From Collinsella aerofaciens (GTDB lineage Bacteria; Actinomycetota; Coriobacteriia; Coriobacteriales; Coriobacteriaceae): a DNA stretch of 51,800 bases. A program made the translations under genes and the position numbers. The DNA is taken from positions 1 to 51,800 of the forward strand of contig NZ_JADNDZ010000026.1 in the NCBI RefSeq assembly GCF_015552075.1, in the 5' to 3' direction. The notes beneath the pieces were generated by a model, which worked only from the letters and a program-made list of their open reading frames with translations, did not search any database and had not been told where the DNA came from. Shown here one piece after another: positions 8,398 through 15,912 of the stretch (its first letter is position 1; every line of letters starts with the position of its first letter).

Positions 8398-10016
8398 TGA
8401 CTGACGTGCGCGAGGCCGCGCAGAACCTGATCGAGTACGCTATCCACCGATCGATGATCGGCCAGGACGATCGCATCTGGGCATACAACACCATTTTGGA
8501 GTGCATCGGCGCCACGGGTCCCGCACTCGACATGGCTTGGGCGCTCCAGGTCGAGAAACTCTCGCTCTTACACCCCGATACCCTCCCCGACTTTGACCTA
8601 GAGGGCACGCTTGCCGCGCTTTCCGAGGCTGCCGTTGCCAACGGCGCCGCCGAGGACACGGTGTCGGGCCGCGACCGCATCGCCATGCGCATCATGGGCG
8701 CGCTCATGCCGAGGCCTTCGGTTGTAAACGAGGAATTCAACGGCCGCATGGGCGTCAACGAGCCCCGCGCCGCGACCGACTGGTTCTACGCCCTGTGCTG
8801 CGACGCCGGCTACGTGCGCCGCGCCGCTATCGCGCGCAACATCAAATGGAGCACCCCCACCAACTGGGGTGACCTGGAGATTACCATCAACCTGTCCAAG
8901 CCTGAGAAGGACCCGCGCGATATCGCCGCGGCCGGTGTGGCCAAGAACACGGGCGAGAAGTATCCCGCCTGCCAGCTCTGTATCGAAAACGAGGGCTATC
9001 CAGGACGCTCCGCAACAGCCGACGGCGGCGCCCACCCCGCCCGTCAGAACCTGCGCGTTATCCCCATTCAGCTCGACGGCGAGCGCTGGGGCTTCCAGTA
9101 CAGCCCGTACGCATACTTTAACGAGCACTGCATTGCTATGAGCTCCGAGCATCGCCCGATGCACGTCGACCGCAAGGGGCTGACCTGCCTGCTCGACTTT
9201 GTGGACCTGTTCCCGCACTACTTTATTGGCTCCAACGCCGACCTGCCCATCGTGGGCGGCTCAATTCTGTCGCACGACCACTTCCAGGGCGGCGCACACG
9301 AGTTCCCCATGATGCATGCCGCCGAGGTCTCGCAGTTTAGCGTGCCCGGATTTGACCAGGTCAGCGGCACCGTGCTGCAGTGGCCGCTCTCGGTGCTGCG
9401 GCTGCGCTCGCATGACCGTGCTCAGCTGCTCGACGCTGCCGAGAAGATTATCCTCGCTTGGCGCGAGTGGACCGATGAGTCGGTTGGCGTCGTCGCGCGC
9501 ACAGCCGACGGCGTTGCGCACAACACCGTGACGCCCGTCATCCGCCGTGTCGACTCCCGCGGCAATGCTGGCGGCGAGATCTACGAGGCCTACCTGGCGC
9601 TTCGCTGCAACATCACGACCGACGAGCATCCGTTGGGCGTTTTCCACCCGCATGCCGAGTATCACCATATTAAAAAGGAAAACATCGGCCTGATCGAGGT
9701 CATGGGCCTGGCCATTCTTCCGCCGCGCCTGGTTCCCGAGCTCGGCGCTGTCCGCGAGCATCTGCTGGCAGCCAAGGCCGATGCCAGCTACGACCTTGCC
9801 GGTGCGCTCGAGGGCGATGATCTATGCCGCAGCCACGCCGCATGGGCCGAGGATGTCTATGCCCGCCGCGCCGACGAACTTACGGCCGACAACGCCATCG
9901 ATATCCTGCACGAGGAGGTCGGCGTGGTGTTTGGCCACGTGCTCGACAACGCCGGCGTTTTCAAGTGGGACGAAGCCGGCCGCGCCGCCCAGCAGCGCTT
10001 TATCGACTCGTTGTAA
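8388..10016 (+). CDS. galT: UDP-glucose--hexose-1-phosphate uridylyltransferase (class II GalT)
   Basis: Transfers UMP from UDP-glucose to galactose 1-phosphate, the central Leloir step. At 542 residues it belongs to the longer GalT type common in Firmicutes rather than the 350-residue E. coli type. Visible features include 'WGFQYSPYAYFNEHCI', SHDHFQGGAHEFPM and 'FHPHAEYHHIKKENIGLIE'. It overlaps galK by 10 bp from the ATG at 8388; an alternative ATG at 8397 sits on the galK stop codon. The epimerase galE is not in this window. Confidence 0.95.
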   Translation: MAVMTDVREAAQNLIEYAIHRSMIGQDDRIWAYNTILECIGATGPALDMAWALQVEKLSLLHPDTLPDFDLEGTLAALSEAAVANGAAEDTVSGRDRIAMRIMGALMPRPSVVNEEFNGRMGVNEPRAATDWFYALCCDAGYVRRAAIARNIKWSTPTNWGDLEITINLSKPEKDPRDIAAAGVAKNTGEKYPACQLCIENEGYPGRSATADGGAHPARQNLRVIPIQLDGERWGFQYSPYAYFNEHCIAMSSEHRPMHVDRKGLTCLLDFVDLFPHYFIGSNADLPIVGGSILSHDHFQGGAHEFPMMHAAEVSQFSVPGFDQVSGTVLQWPLSVLRLRSHDRAQLLDAAEKIILAWREWTDESVGVVARTADGVAHNTVTPVIRRVDSRGNAGGEIYEAYLALRCNITTDEHPLGVFHPHAEYHHIKKENIGLIEVMGLAILPPRLVPELGAVREHLLAAKADASYDLAGALEGDDLCRSHAAWAEDVYARRADELTADNAIDILHEEVGVVFGHVLDNAGVFKWDEAGRAAQQRFIDSL

Positions 10017-10062
10017 TGATCCCTTGGGGACGGAGGAAAACGAATCATTTCGTCTTCAAGAC

Positions 10063-10103
10063 AACGGCGCCCGCCGGCAACATCGCCGGCGGGCGCCGTT
10101 TTT
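10063..10103. terminator. Bidirectional terminator between galT and lacC
   Basis: A GC-rich stem, AACGGCGCCCGCCGG against its complement with a short loop, followed by TTTTT on the plus strand. It separates the convergent galT and lacC ends. Confidence 0.88.
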
Positions 10104-10124
10104 AAGTGTTCGGTGTCGCGACTC

Positions 10125-11060
10125 CTACAGTTCAGTCACGACAACACTGTTGTAGATCTCGTCCCAGCGATCCATGACCAGGTGGCCGGTCTTGGGATCC
10201 ATGGCGTTGAGCTTGCCGCAGGTATTGGCGGTCTTGAGCACCGTGACGTCGTCGGCGCCGGCAGCAATGGCATGCGCAAAGCCGGCGATGGTCGAGTCAC
10301 CGGAACCCGTCGCGTTCACGGCCGCAATCGCGGGCGTCTTGGCGCGGAACGCGCGACCCTCATGGAAGCCCACCGAACCGGCAGCGCCCATCGAAACGAC
10401 AACCCAGGGAATACCGGCAAAGCGGCCATCGGCGGCAAGCGCCTCGCGCAGGGCATCGACATCATCGGTCGTAAAGGACGTACCCAGCAGGCCGTTAATC
10501 TCGGTCAGATTGGGCTTTACGAGCTCAGGCTTAGCGTCGGACTCCAGCGCGGCCTCCAGCGATGCACCCGAGGTGTCGAGCAGCACCTTGGCGCCCGCCT
10601 CCTCGGCGATCTTGACGAGCTCGGCATAGTAGCCGGCATCGACGCCACGCGGCAGCGAGCCCGAAAGCGTCACAACGTCCGCCTTCGCTGCAAGCTTGGC
10701 GAACTTGGCCGTAAAGGCCTCGAGCTCGGCCAGGGCGATCTGCGGGCCGCTCTCCAGCAGCTCGGTCTGATTGCCCTCGTGCAGGATATTCAGGCAGATG
10801 CGCGTCTCACCGGCGATAGGCACAAAGTCGTTCTTGACGCCATCGGCATCCATGAGCTCGGCCATATAGGCACCCATGTGGCCGCCAAGCAGACCGGTTG
10901 CAAGTACGTCGTCGCCTAGCTGCAGCAACACGCGGCTCACGTTGAGACCCTTACCGCCAGCGGTCTTTTCGGGCGTCACGCGGTTAACATCGTCGATGAC
11001 CAGCTTGTCGAGCTGATAGCGCGTATCAATCGACGGGTTCATGGTAACGGTCAGAATCAT
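10125..11060 (-). CDS. lacC: Tagatose-6-phosphate kinase (LacC / 1-phosphofructokinase family)
   Basis: PfkB/ribokinase-family kinase, 311 residues, probably phosphorylating tagatose 6-phosphate to tagatose 1,6-bisphosphate. The sugar-binding GGKGLN is at 35-40 and the C-terminal anion-hole motif ATGSGDS has catalytic D255. Its order after lacA and lacB, same strand, supports LacC over FruK. A close paralog with the same ends lies at 35262-36197. An AGGAGTTCAAT ribosome site precedes the ATG. Substrate choice between tagatose 6-phosphate and fructose 1-phosphate rests on context. Confidence 0.88.
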   Translation of the reverse strand: MILTVTMNPSIDTRYQLDKLVIDDVNRVTPEKTAGGKGLNVSRVLLQLGDDVLATGLLGGHMGAYMAELMDADGVKNDFVPIAGETRICLNILHEGNQTELLESGPQIALAELEAFTAKFAKLAAKADVVTLSGSLPRGVDAGYYAELVKIAEEAGAKVLLDTSGASLEAALESDAKPELVKPNLTEINGLLGTSFTTDDVDALREALAADGRFAGIPWVVVSMGAAGSVGFHEGRAFRAKTPAIAAVNATGSGDSTIAGFAHAIAAGADDVTVLKTANTCGKLNAMDPKTGHLVMDRWDEIYNSVVVTEL

Positions 11061-11381
11061 ATTGAACTCCTGTTTAGAAAACCGGCCCGCGCCCCATTAC
11101 AGAAACGCGAGCCGTCAATTAAAAAGCTGTAGAATACCAGGTACCGCCAAAACGAAGCACACAAGCCAAGCAAGCAAACGTGTTATCGGAGCAGTTCGCT
11201 TGCCAGAAGACCTCGCAGTTCACTTCAACGTCAGCGAGAAGCCAGCTGGTGAGGCAAGGTGCCGTGAAGCGAGGCGGCATTGACCTTCTGGTCATGCCGC
11301 CGAAGCTGAACGGCAGATTGCCCGCCAGATGGCTTCGCAGCGTCGACCCGTTACGCGGTTTGGTAAAACCGCGTAACCTCC
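11061..11381. other. Long structured spacer between lacB and lacC
   Basis: These 321 bp separate two genes of one operon. Two strong hairpins are visible: GTTACGCGGTTT with its complement at 11350-11376, directly after the lacB stop, and a bulged 12-bp stem at 11273-11301 built on GGCGGCAT. A 96-codon minus-strand frame crosses it, but its composition and lack of a ribosome site argue against a gene. It may be a repeat element or an mRNA stability/attenuation segment. Confidence 0.6.
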
Positions 11382-11906
11382 TTAGTCGTGGTACTCGCCG
11401 CGGTCCCACTTCTCGAGGAACTCGTCAAAGAAGTGCGGGTCAGCCTGAGCCTCGGCGTCGGCCTTATTGCAGGCATCGATCTTGGCAATCAGGGCATCGT
11501 GCTCGGGGGTCTTCTCGTAGGGCTCCTCCAGGAAGGCAAGCATGATGTCGGCCATCAGGAACTCGCCGGTGATCTTGCCGCCAAAGCCCACAATGTTGGC
11601 GTTGAGCTCGCGACGGGCATACAGGGCAGAGGTCATGTCGCGGACCAGGGCGCAGCGGGCGCCGGGGACCTTGTTGACGGCGTTGGTGATGCCGATGCCG
11701 GTGCCGCACAGGGCCACGCCAAAGTCGGCCTTGCCGCTGGCAACAGCCTCGCCCACGGCCTTGCCGTAGATGGGATAGTGCGTACGGGTGTGGCTGTAGG
11801 TGCCGCAGTCGAGCACCTTGTAGCCAGCCTGCTCCAGGCGGTCGGCCAGATAGATCTTCTCGTCCGTAACGATATGGTCGCAACCGATTGCGATGGTCTT
11901 CTTCAT
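11382..11906 (-). CDS. lacB: Galactose-6-phosphate isomerase subunit LacB
   Basis: LacAB/RpiB-family sugar-phosphate isomerase subunit, 174 residues, the expected LacB size. It carries the conserved N-terminal 'IAIGCDH' and the active-site stretch CGTGIGI with C67. Together with LacA it converts galactose 6-phosphate to tagatose 6-phosphate in the cytosol. It lies 63 bp after lacA on the same strand, with AAAGGACG before the ATG. The paired LacA/LacB arrangement argues against a lone RpiB ribose isomerase. Confidence 0.93.
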   Translation of the reverse strand: MKKTIAIGCDHIVTDEKIYLADRLEQAGYKVLDCGTYSHTRTHYPIYGKAVGEAVASGKADFGVALCGTGIGITNAVNKVPGARCALVRDMTSALYARRELNANIVGFGGKITGEFLMADIMLAFLEEPYEKTPEHDALIAKIDACNKADAEAQADPHFFDEFLEKWDRGEYHD

Positions 11907-11969
11907 CAGAACGTCCTTTCGTCTGAATTCACAAGTTGAGGTAGAAGTTCGAGTTCTCGGTGGCTCTCG

Positions 11970-12398
11970 TTAGGCCATCTTGTTGAGCATGTCGACACGG
12001 ATCTGGTGACGGCCGCCGGCGTACTGGGCACGCAGGAACTCACGGGCGATCTTCTTAGCGACCTCGGTGCCCACAACGCCCGGGCCCATGGTGACCATGC
12101 GCGAGCCGTTGTGCTCGCGGGTCATGTAAGCGGAACGCTCGTCGGAAATGTTGGCGACGACCATGCCCTTGATCTTGACGGCGGCCATATAGGAGCCGAC
12201 GCCGTACTTATCGAATGCGAAGCCCTGGGAATCCTTGTGCTCCAGCAGGTCCTTGGCAACGGCGGTCGCGGAATCGACAAAGTCCGCGGCAGGGGTCTCG
12301 GAATAGTCGACGACCTCGTGACCGTCGGCGATGAGCATCTCCTTGATGGACTCCTTCATCGACATACCGTCGGCATCGGAAGCGATTACAACCCTCAT
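11970..12398 (-). CDS. lacA: Galactose-6-phosphate isomerase subunit LacA
   Basis: Second LacAB/RpiB-family subunit, 142 residues like known LacA proteins. It begins MRVVIASDADGMSMKESIKE and lacks the CGTGIG cysteine of LacB, having FDKYGVGSYMAA there, as expected for the non-identical partner. The start at 12398 has a strong AAGGAGG site; the longer frame adds 20 residues without support. It is the first gene of the leftward lacABC operon. The upstream region contains LacR-like boxes and a LytTR-like direct repeat. Confidence 0.93.
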   Translation of the reverse strand: MRVVIASDADGMSMKESIKEMLIADGHEVVDYSETPAADFVDSATAVAKDLLEHKDSQGFAFDKYGVGSYMAAVKIKGMVVANISDERSAYMTREHNGSRMVTMGPGVVGTEVAKKIAREFLRAQYAGGRHQIRVDMLNKMA

Positions 12399-12492
12399 GA
12401 CATCCTCCTTGAGAGATACGCAAGTGCGTAGTTTCTGTTTGGAAGTGTTGAATCGCATTCAGGTCCGGGCATCTGAATGTGCGGTTCTTCAC

Positions 12493-12510
12493 TGTTCATG
12501 TTTATTTGAA
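12493..12510 (+). promoter_or_regulatory. LacR-like box upstream of lacA
   Basis: TGTTCATGTTTATTTGAA. It matches the lacF box (14422-14440, minus) at 15 of 18 bases and also resembles the lacR box at 32197-32215. DeoR-family LacR proteins bind AT-rich sites of this kind. Confidence 0.55.
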
Positions 12511-12569
12511 CACATTCGAACAGTAACTGCAACAACTATTTGTTTATCTTTGTTCTTTTTTGAACAAAT

Positions 12570-12599
12570 ACCGTTCACAGATGATTGCTGACCGTTTGG
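12570..12599 (+). promoter_or_regulatory. LytTR-like direct-repeat box
   Basis: ACCGTTCAC at 12570 and ACCGTTTGG at 12591, start to start 21 bp. It lies immediately after the TTTGTTC inverted repeat, on the strand opposite to lacA transcription. Confidence 0.55.
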
Positions 12600-12638
12600 A
12601 CCGGGCGCGGACGTAGCGACCATGTGTTCAACAAACAA

Positions 12639-12672
12639 AAGGGCGGCCGAGAACGTGTCTCGACCGCCCTTC
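12639..12672 (-). terminator. Terminator of the membrane-protein gene
   Basis: AAGGGCGG...CCGCCCTT stem with inner CGAGA/TCTCG pairing; on the minus strand TTTTGTTTG follows. It lies 34 bp beyond the stop codon at 12706. Confidence 0.8.
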
Positions 12673-12705
12673 TCACGGTTGATCTTCCAAAGATCGCTTT
12701 GCCGC

Positions 12706-13719
12706 CTACTCAGACTGCCCGCTCTTCTTGGCATGTTTGGACGGACCGCTCAAGAAACGACCCGTCAGATAGTTCGCGGGACCGGAGATATCGATCCCCA
12801 GCAGCACGTGTCCTAGCCATAGGAACGCCGCGAGCACCAGTAGAGGAATCACACACGAGGTCACGATCATTACGATGACGCCTTCGATGAGGTCGGTCAC
12901 CTGCTGCACGATCTCATCGGTCATCTGCTTGGCGCCGCTGGTCACCGACGTGACCAGGTTCGAGGCCCCATCAGTCAACTGCTCAAGCACGTTTTTGGAC
13001 TCCGTGGCCTCGGCCTTTTTCTTGCTTGCCTTGGAGTTATCACTATCTGCCGCACTCGCAGCGTCAGTCGCCTTTTGCTCGGCCGCCTCGATGCTCACTC
13101 GATACGTTTCGTCGACCTTTTGCGACACCCATACGCTTGCAGGCACCAACGCCATGCCGATCACGGCAACCACCAGCACGCGCGTCGCCGCACGGCGCAG
13201 GACGGCGCTCGTGCTCCAGCGCCCGTGAATGCCGAGCGACACCGCAAAGAGCACCAACGCAAGCGGGATTAAGATGCCCAAGCCAACCGACCACAAAATC
13301 GTGAGCAAATATTTTTCTAGGTATAGCACGGCAAGCACGATACCAAGGTTGCCTGAAAGCTGCGCGAGCTGCTCGGCGACCGGCGTCCCCGTATCACCCG
13401 GCAGCGCGGTAATGCCCGCAGACAGCGCCACGCACGAGGTCGTGAGCGCCAAAACATTGCCCTTCTTTTGATCGATGACCTCGATGGTGGAGTCCCAAGT
13501 CTTGGTATCGGCAAAATGCGGGCGCGCGACAAAGCCCGACAGCAGCGCCAGCACCACGAGCGCAACGATAAAGCCAATCTGCAACTTTTTGTTTGCGCAC
13601 ACGACATCGGACAGGCTGGGCTGCAGCTCGGTAACCGTCGTATGCTCGGTTATCTGGACAGGACGCCCATGAGCCATCTCATACGCGTCTCTTTTTTGAA
13701 TTGATCCGTTGTCCGGCAT
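12706..13719 (-). CDS. Integral membrane protein of unknown function
   Basis: 337 residues and no family recognised. A hydrophilic N-terminus of about 45 residues is followed by a hydrophobic segment near 46-64, two near 125-160, one near 180-200 and one near 282-304. Between the last two lies a soluble Ala/Lys/Ser-rich stretch (about 205-275) that looks helical and may be a coiled coil. There is no cleavable signal peptide. The closing residues are basic (SKHAKKSG). A GAGGTATCC-type ribosome site precedes the ATG. It lies alone between lacA and lacF and nothing ties it to sugar uptake. Confidence 0.75.
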   Translation of the reverse strand: MPDNGSIQKRDAYEMAHGRPVQITEHTTVTELQPSLSDVVCANKKLQIGFIVALVVLALLSGFVARPHFADTKTWDSTIEVIDQKKGNVLALTTSCVALSAGITALPGDTGTPVAEQLAQLSGNLGIVLAVLYLEKYLLTILWSVGLGILIPLALVLFAVSLGIHGRWSTSAVLRRAATRVLVVAVIGMALVPASVWVSQKVDETYRVSIEAAEQKATDAASAADSDNSKASKKKAEATESKNVLEQLTDGASNLVTSVTSGAKQMTDEIVQQVTDLIEGVIVMIVTSCVIPLLVLAAFLWLGHVLLGIDISGPANYLTGRFLSGPSKHAKKSGQSE

Positions 13720-13806
13720 TTGGATACCTCCTCAGTCCGGCGTTTAATGCGAAAGGAAGTATACCCACCGAGCAAAAATCGAACGGGAGGACGAACGGAG
13801 CGCACC

Positions 13807-13852
13807 AAGACTGTCCCCAATGACTAGTCGTTTAAGAACGTCCCCAATGACT
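13807..13852. repeat. GTCCCC-type palindromic repeat, short copy
   Basis: Contains AAGACTGTCCCC and a 31-base segment (13822-13852) that differs by one base from the arm at 33641-33671. It is a partial copy of the large nested palindrome at 33490-33671. Confidence 0.75.
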
Positions 13853-13862
13853 ATCTCGGGAT

Positions 13863-13931
13863 AAGTTGCGGTGGAATAGGGATTGTTTTGTGCCCGCCGG
13901 CCCCTATTCAGTCCCTATTCCACCGCAACTT
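13863..13931. repeat. Perfect 20-bp inverted repeat
   Basis: 13863-13882 and 13912-13931 are exact reverse complements (outer bases AAGTTGCGGTGG) around a 29-nt loop. It directly follows the GTCCCC-type repeat, so the two may form one composite element. Confidence 0.8.
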
Positions 13932-13943
13932 GGAGGAGGACAG

Positions 13944-13972
13944 AAAAAGCCCTGTCGCGCGGCAGGGCTTTT
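13944..13972 (-). terminator. lacF terminator
   Basis: AAAAGCCCTG / CAGGGCTTTT stem with a short GC loop, then a T run on the minus strand. It lies 28 bp after the lacF stop. Confidence 0.88.
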
Positions 13973-13999
13973 GGAAGGGGACTTGGTTGTGAGGGCTCG

Positions 14000-14338
14000 T
14001 TAGGCGAGCTTGGCCTCGAGCTCGGCGATGCGCTTGTAGGCATCGATGGTAAAGCGGGTCTGCTTCTCCAGGATCATAGTGGTCATGAGAGTGTCCTGAG
14101 CGTGAGCCATGATGAAGGTCATCTCCATCTCGCCACCGCCGGCCTCCTGCGAAAGCAGTTTGGTCTGCGTGTCGTGGGCACCGATGAGCGCATCGCTGGC
14201 ATCCTTGTGCAGCTGTTCGGCCTTCTCAAAGTCACCCTCGCGAGCAGCATCGAGCGCTGCAAGCAGATCGGTCTGGGCGTCACCTGCGTATGCGACGATC
14301 TCGAATCCAACCATCGAGATTTCTTCTTTGGTTGCCAT
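14000..14338 (-). CDS. lacF: PTS lactose/cellobiose EIIA component
   Basis: Cytosolic phosphocarrier that receives phosphate from HPr and passes it to LacE. The 112 residues form the usual three-helix bundle; the phosphorylated histidine is H79 in MAHAQDTLMTT, matching the H82 site of S. aureus LacF. It is the only EIIA of this class in the window, so it probably serves all three LacE proteins. It lies downstream of the LacI-2 gene on the same strand but after a 214-bp spacer with its own boxes. A GGAACGC-type ribosome site precedes the ATG. Confidence 0.94.
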   Translation of the reverse strand: MATKEEISMVGFEIVAYAGDAQTDLLAALDAAREGDFEKAEQLHKDASDALIGAHDTQTKLLSQEAGGGEMEMTFIMAHAQDTLMTTMILEKQTRFTIDAYKRIAELEAKLA

Positions 14339-14421
14339 ATTGCGTTCCTTTCACATATGAACCAATGGAGAGCATCGCGTCCGGGCATACGCGCTGCGTT
14401 GTGTATGACAGAAACAATAAC

Positions 14422-14440
14422 ATTCAAACAAAAAAGAACA
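14422..14440 (-). promoter_or_regulatory. LacR-like box upstream of lacF
   Basis: Plus-strand ATTCAAACAAAAAAGAACA, 17 of 19 identical to the sequence before the DeoR/LacR gene at 32197-32215. It lies 84 bp before lacF. Confidence 0.65.
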
Positions 14441-14462
14441 GCTCAAAACGTAATTTCGAACT

Positions 14463-14492
14463 ATGAACGGTCACTTTTCGTCCGTGAACGGT
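14463..14492 (-). promoter_or_regulatory. LytTR-like direct-repeat box
   Basis: On the minus strand ACCGTTCAC (14492-14484) and ACCGTTCAT (14471-14463), start to start 21 bp, oriented toward lacF. This is one of the best-matching pairs in the window. Confidence 0.6.
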
Positions 14493-14552
14493 TTTTAAAC
14501 CAATCTGAACAATATCGAACACAATTAGCGGCAACCCAAACAGGGCCGCACC

Positions 14553-15557
14553 CTAACGCAAATCGCGCACCGTATCGCCCTCTACGAGCACACCGGGGAT
14601 CAGCATGTGCTCCACGCCAGACGCACCCACATCGGCGCCGGCAATCTTGTCGACCGCCCACATGCCGACGCGCTTGTTGTCAAAGCGCACCGTGGTCAGG
14701 CGACGGTCGGGCACGATATCGCCCAGGCTGTCATCAACACCCACCACGCTCACGTCCTCGGGCACACGCCTTCCGCACGACTCGAGCCCGCGAATGCAGC
14801 CGTAGGCCATGGCATCGTTGGAAGCATAAATGGCCGTACAGGTCGGATCTTCCGCCAGAGCCTGACCGGCGGCATATCCGCTCTGTGCCGTCCAATCCCC
14901 ACGGACGGGTCGCGGCGGTTCAATACCATGCGCGCGCAATTTCTCGCGCCAGCCTTCCTCGCGCCGCATGCCCGAAAGCGAGCGCTCGGGACACGAGATA
15001 AAATGCACGGTTTTGTGCCCCCGCCCCAGCAGGTACTCGACCACCTGGCGCGAGCAATCGAACTGGTCGTTATCGACCGTTGAACAGAGCGGGTGCTCCA
15101 GCATCGTAACGAGCACCGTCTGCATGCCGGGCAGCGGCTCGAAGGTGCCAAAGTCCGCCGGCATGCGATTCATGATCACGACCATGCCGTCTACCGGCAG
15201 CGCGCTCATACGCGACGATGCGCTCTCGAGGGTATAGGGATGTCCATCTACTTTAGTGAGGGTGATGGCATAGCCATGTTTGTCGGCCGCGGCGGCAAAG
15301 CCCTCCATACGGTCGAGGTTGCCGGTACCGGTAATGTTGAACATGGCGACGCCGACGGTCTTAAACTTGCCACGGCGCAGCGATCGACCGGCGAAATTGG
15401 GGCGATACCCCAGCTCGCGCATGGCGGCACGCACGCGTTCCTTGGTCTCGGGGCGCACGCTGGGCGAATCGTGCACGGTGCGCGAGACCGTCTGCTCCGA
15501 GACGCCCGCGAGACGCGCCACGTCCTTAACGGAAACCGATTTTTTAACAGCGGCCAT
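14553..15557 (-). CDS. LacI-family regulator (LacI-2) of the first lacE-lacG operon
   Basis: 334-residue repressor with helix-turn-helix SVKDVARLAGVSEQTVSRTV and a periplasmic-binding-protein-like sensor domain. The operator-specifying pair is EQ. It is divergent from lacE (15913), and the spacer carries two inverted copies of ATGTTRACGTTGCCATT. It is therefore the probable repressor of that operon. The inducer is likely a beta-galactoside or its phosphate. It is clearly paralogous to the regulators at 4660, 19463 and 24395. Confidence 0.92.
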   Translation of the reverse strand: MAAVKKSVSVKDVARLAGVSEQTVSRTVHDSPSVRPETKERVRAAMRELGYRPNFAGRSLRRGKFKTVGVAMFNITGTGNLDRMEGFAAAADKHGYAITLTKVDGHPYTLESASSRMSALPVDGMVVIMNRMPADFGTFEPLPGMQTVLVTMLEHPLCSTVDNDQFDCSRQVVEYLLGRGHKTVHFISCPERSLSGMRREEGWREKLRAHGIEPPRPVRGDWTAQSGYAAGQALAEDPTCTAIYASNDAMAYGCIRGLESCGRRVPEDVSVVGVDDSLGDIVPDRRLTTVRFDNKRVGMWAVDKIAGADVGASGVEHMLIPGVLVEGDTVRDLR

Positions 15558-15712
15558 AGGTCGATCTTTCTATGTCAACGATGCCATTGGCGGCATCCTA
15601 CGCAGTCAAATGAACGCCTTCAAGTATATCCAACGCCTCCCCGCAATACGCTTACCACCCAAAACCTACCGTTCACCGACAATCCCGCTTCCCCGAACGG
15701 CTTTTGTCGCCC

Positions 15713-15734
15713 AAATGTTAACGTTGCCATTGCG
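15713..15734 (+). promoter_or_regulatory. Putative LacI-2 operator, copy 1
   Basis: AAATGTTAACGTTGCCATTG, sharing 18 of 19 aligned bases with the inverted copy at 15829-15853. Confidence 0.72.
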
Positions 15735-15828
15735 CAAACACAGAGCCACCGGGCGGCTCAAACGTTTACGCGTAAGGAATCGATGGTTCGCAGGCACAGG
15801 AACCACTGGTTCACGTCTTTATTTGTGT

Positions 15829-15853
15829 CGCAAAATGGCAACGTCAACATTTT
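15829..15853 (-). promoter_or_regulatory. Putative LacI-2 operator, copy 2
   Basis: Reverse strand AAATGTTGACGTTGCCATTT, 60 bp before the lacE start, in inverted orientation to copy 1. Confidence 0.75.
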
Positions 15854-15912
15854 GGCAACCGAACGCCAAAAGCTACCATCGTTGCTAACCCACCGACTCT
15901 TAGGAGCATTGC

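Larger units (their letters stand above)
12399..12705. promoter_or_regulatory. lacA promoter region and downstream end of membrane-protein gene
   Basis: A 307-bp spacer, very AT-rich from 12480 to 12600. It holds TGTTCATGTTTATTTGAA at 12493-12510, a perfect inverted repeat TTTGTTC-N6-GAACAAA at 12549-12568, the direct-repeat box at 12570-12599 and a terminator at 12639-12672. No gene was seen here. Confidence 0.7.
15558..15912. promoter_or_regulatory. Divergent promoter region LacI-2 / lacE1
   Basis: A 355-bp spacer without a gene. It contains the two LacI-2 operators (15713-15734 and 15829-15853) 116 bp apart, a possible looping arrangement, and ACCGTTCACCGACAAT at 15668, a LytTR-like half site whose second repeat is degenerate. 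Confidence 0.7.

Noticed and set aside
8388..10016. Possible frameshift at the galK-galT junction
   Set aside because: The overlap is a normal translational coupling; both proteins are full length.
11119..11409. 96-codon minus-strand frame in the lacB-lacC gap
   Set aside because: Overlaps the lacB end, crosses both hairpins and lacks a ribosome site; treated as structured spacer.
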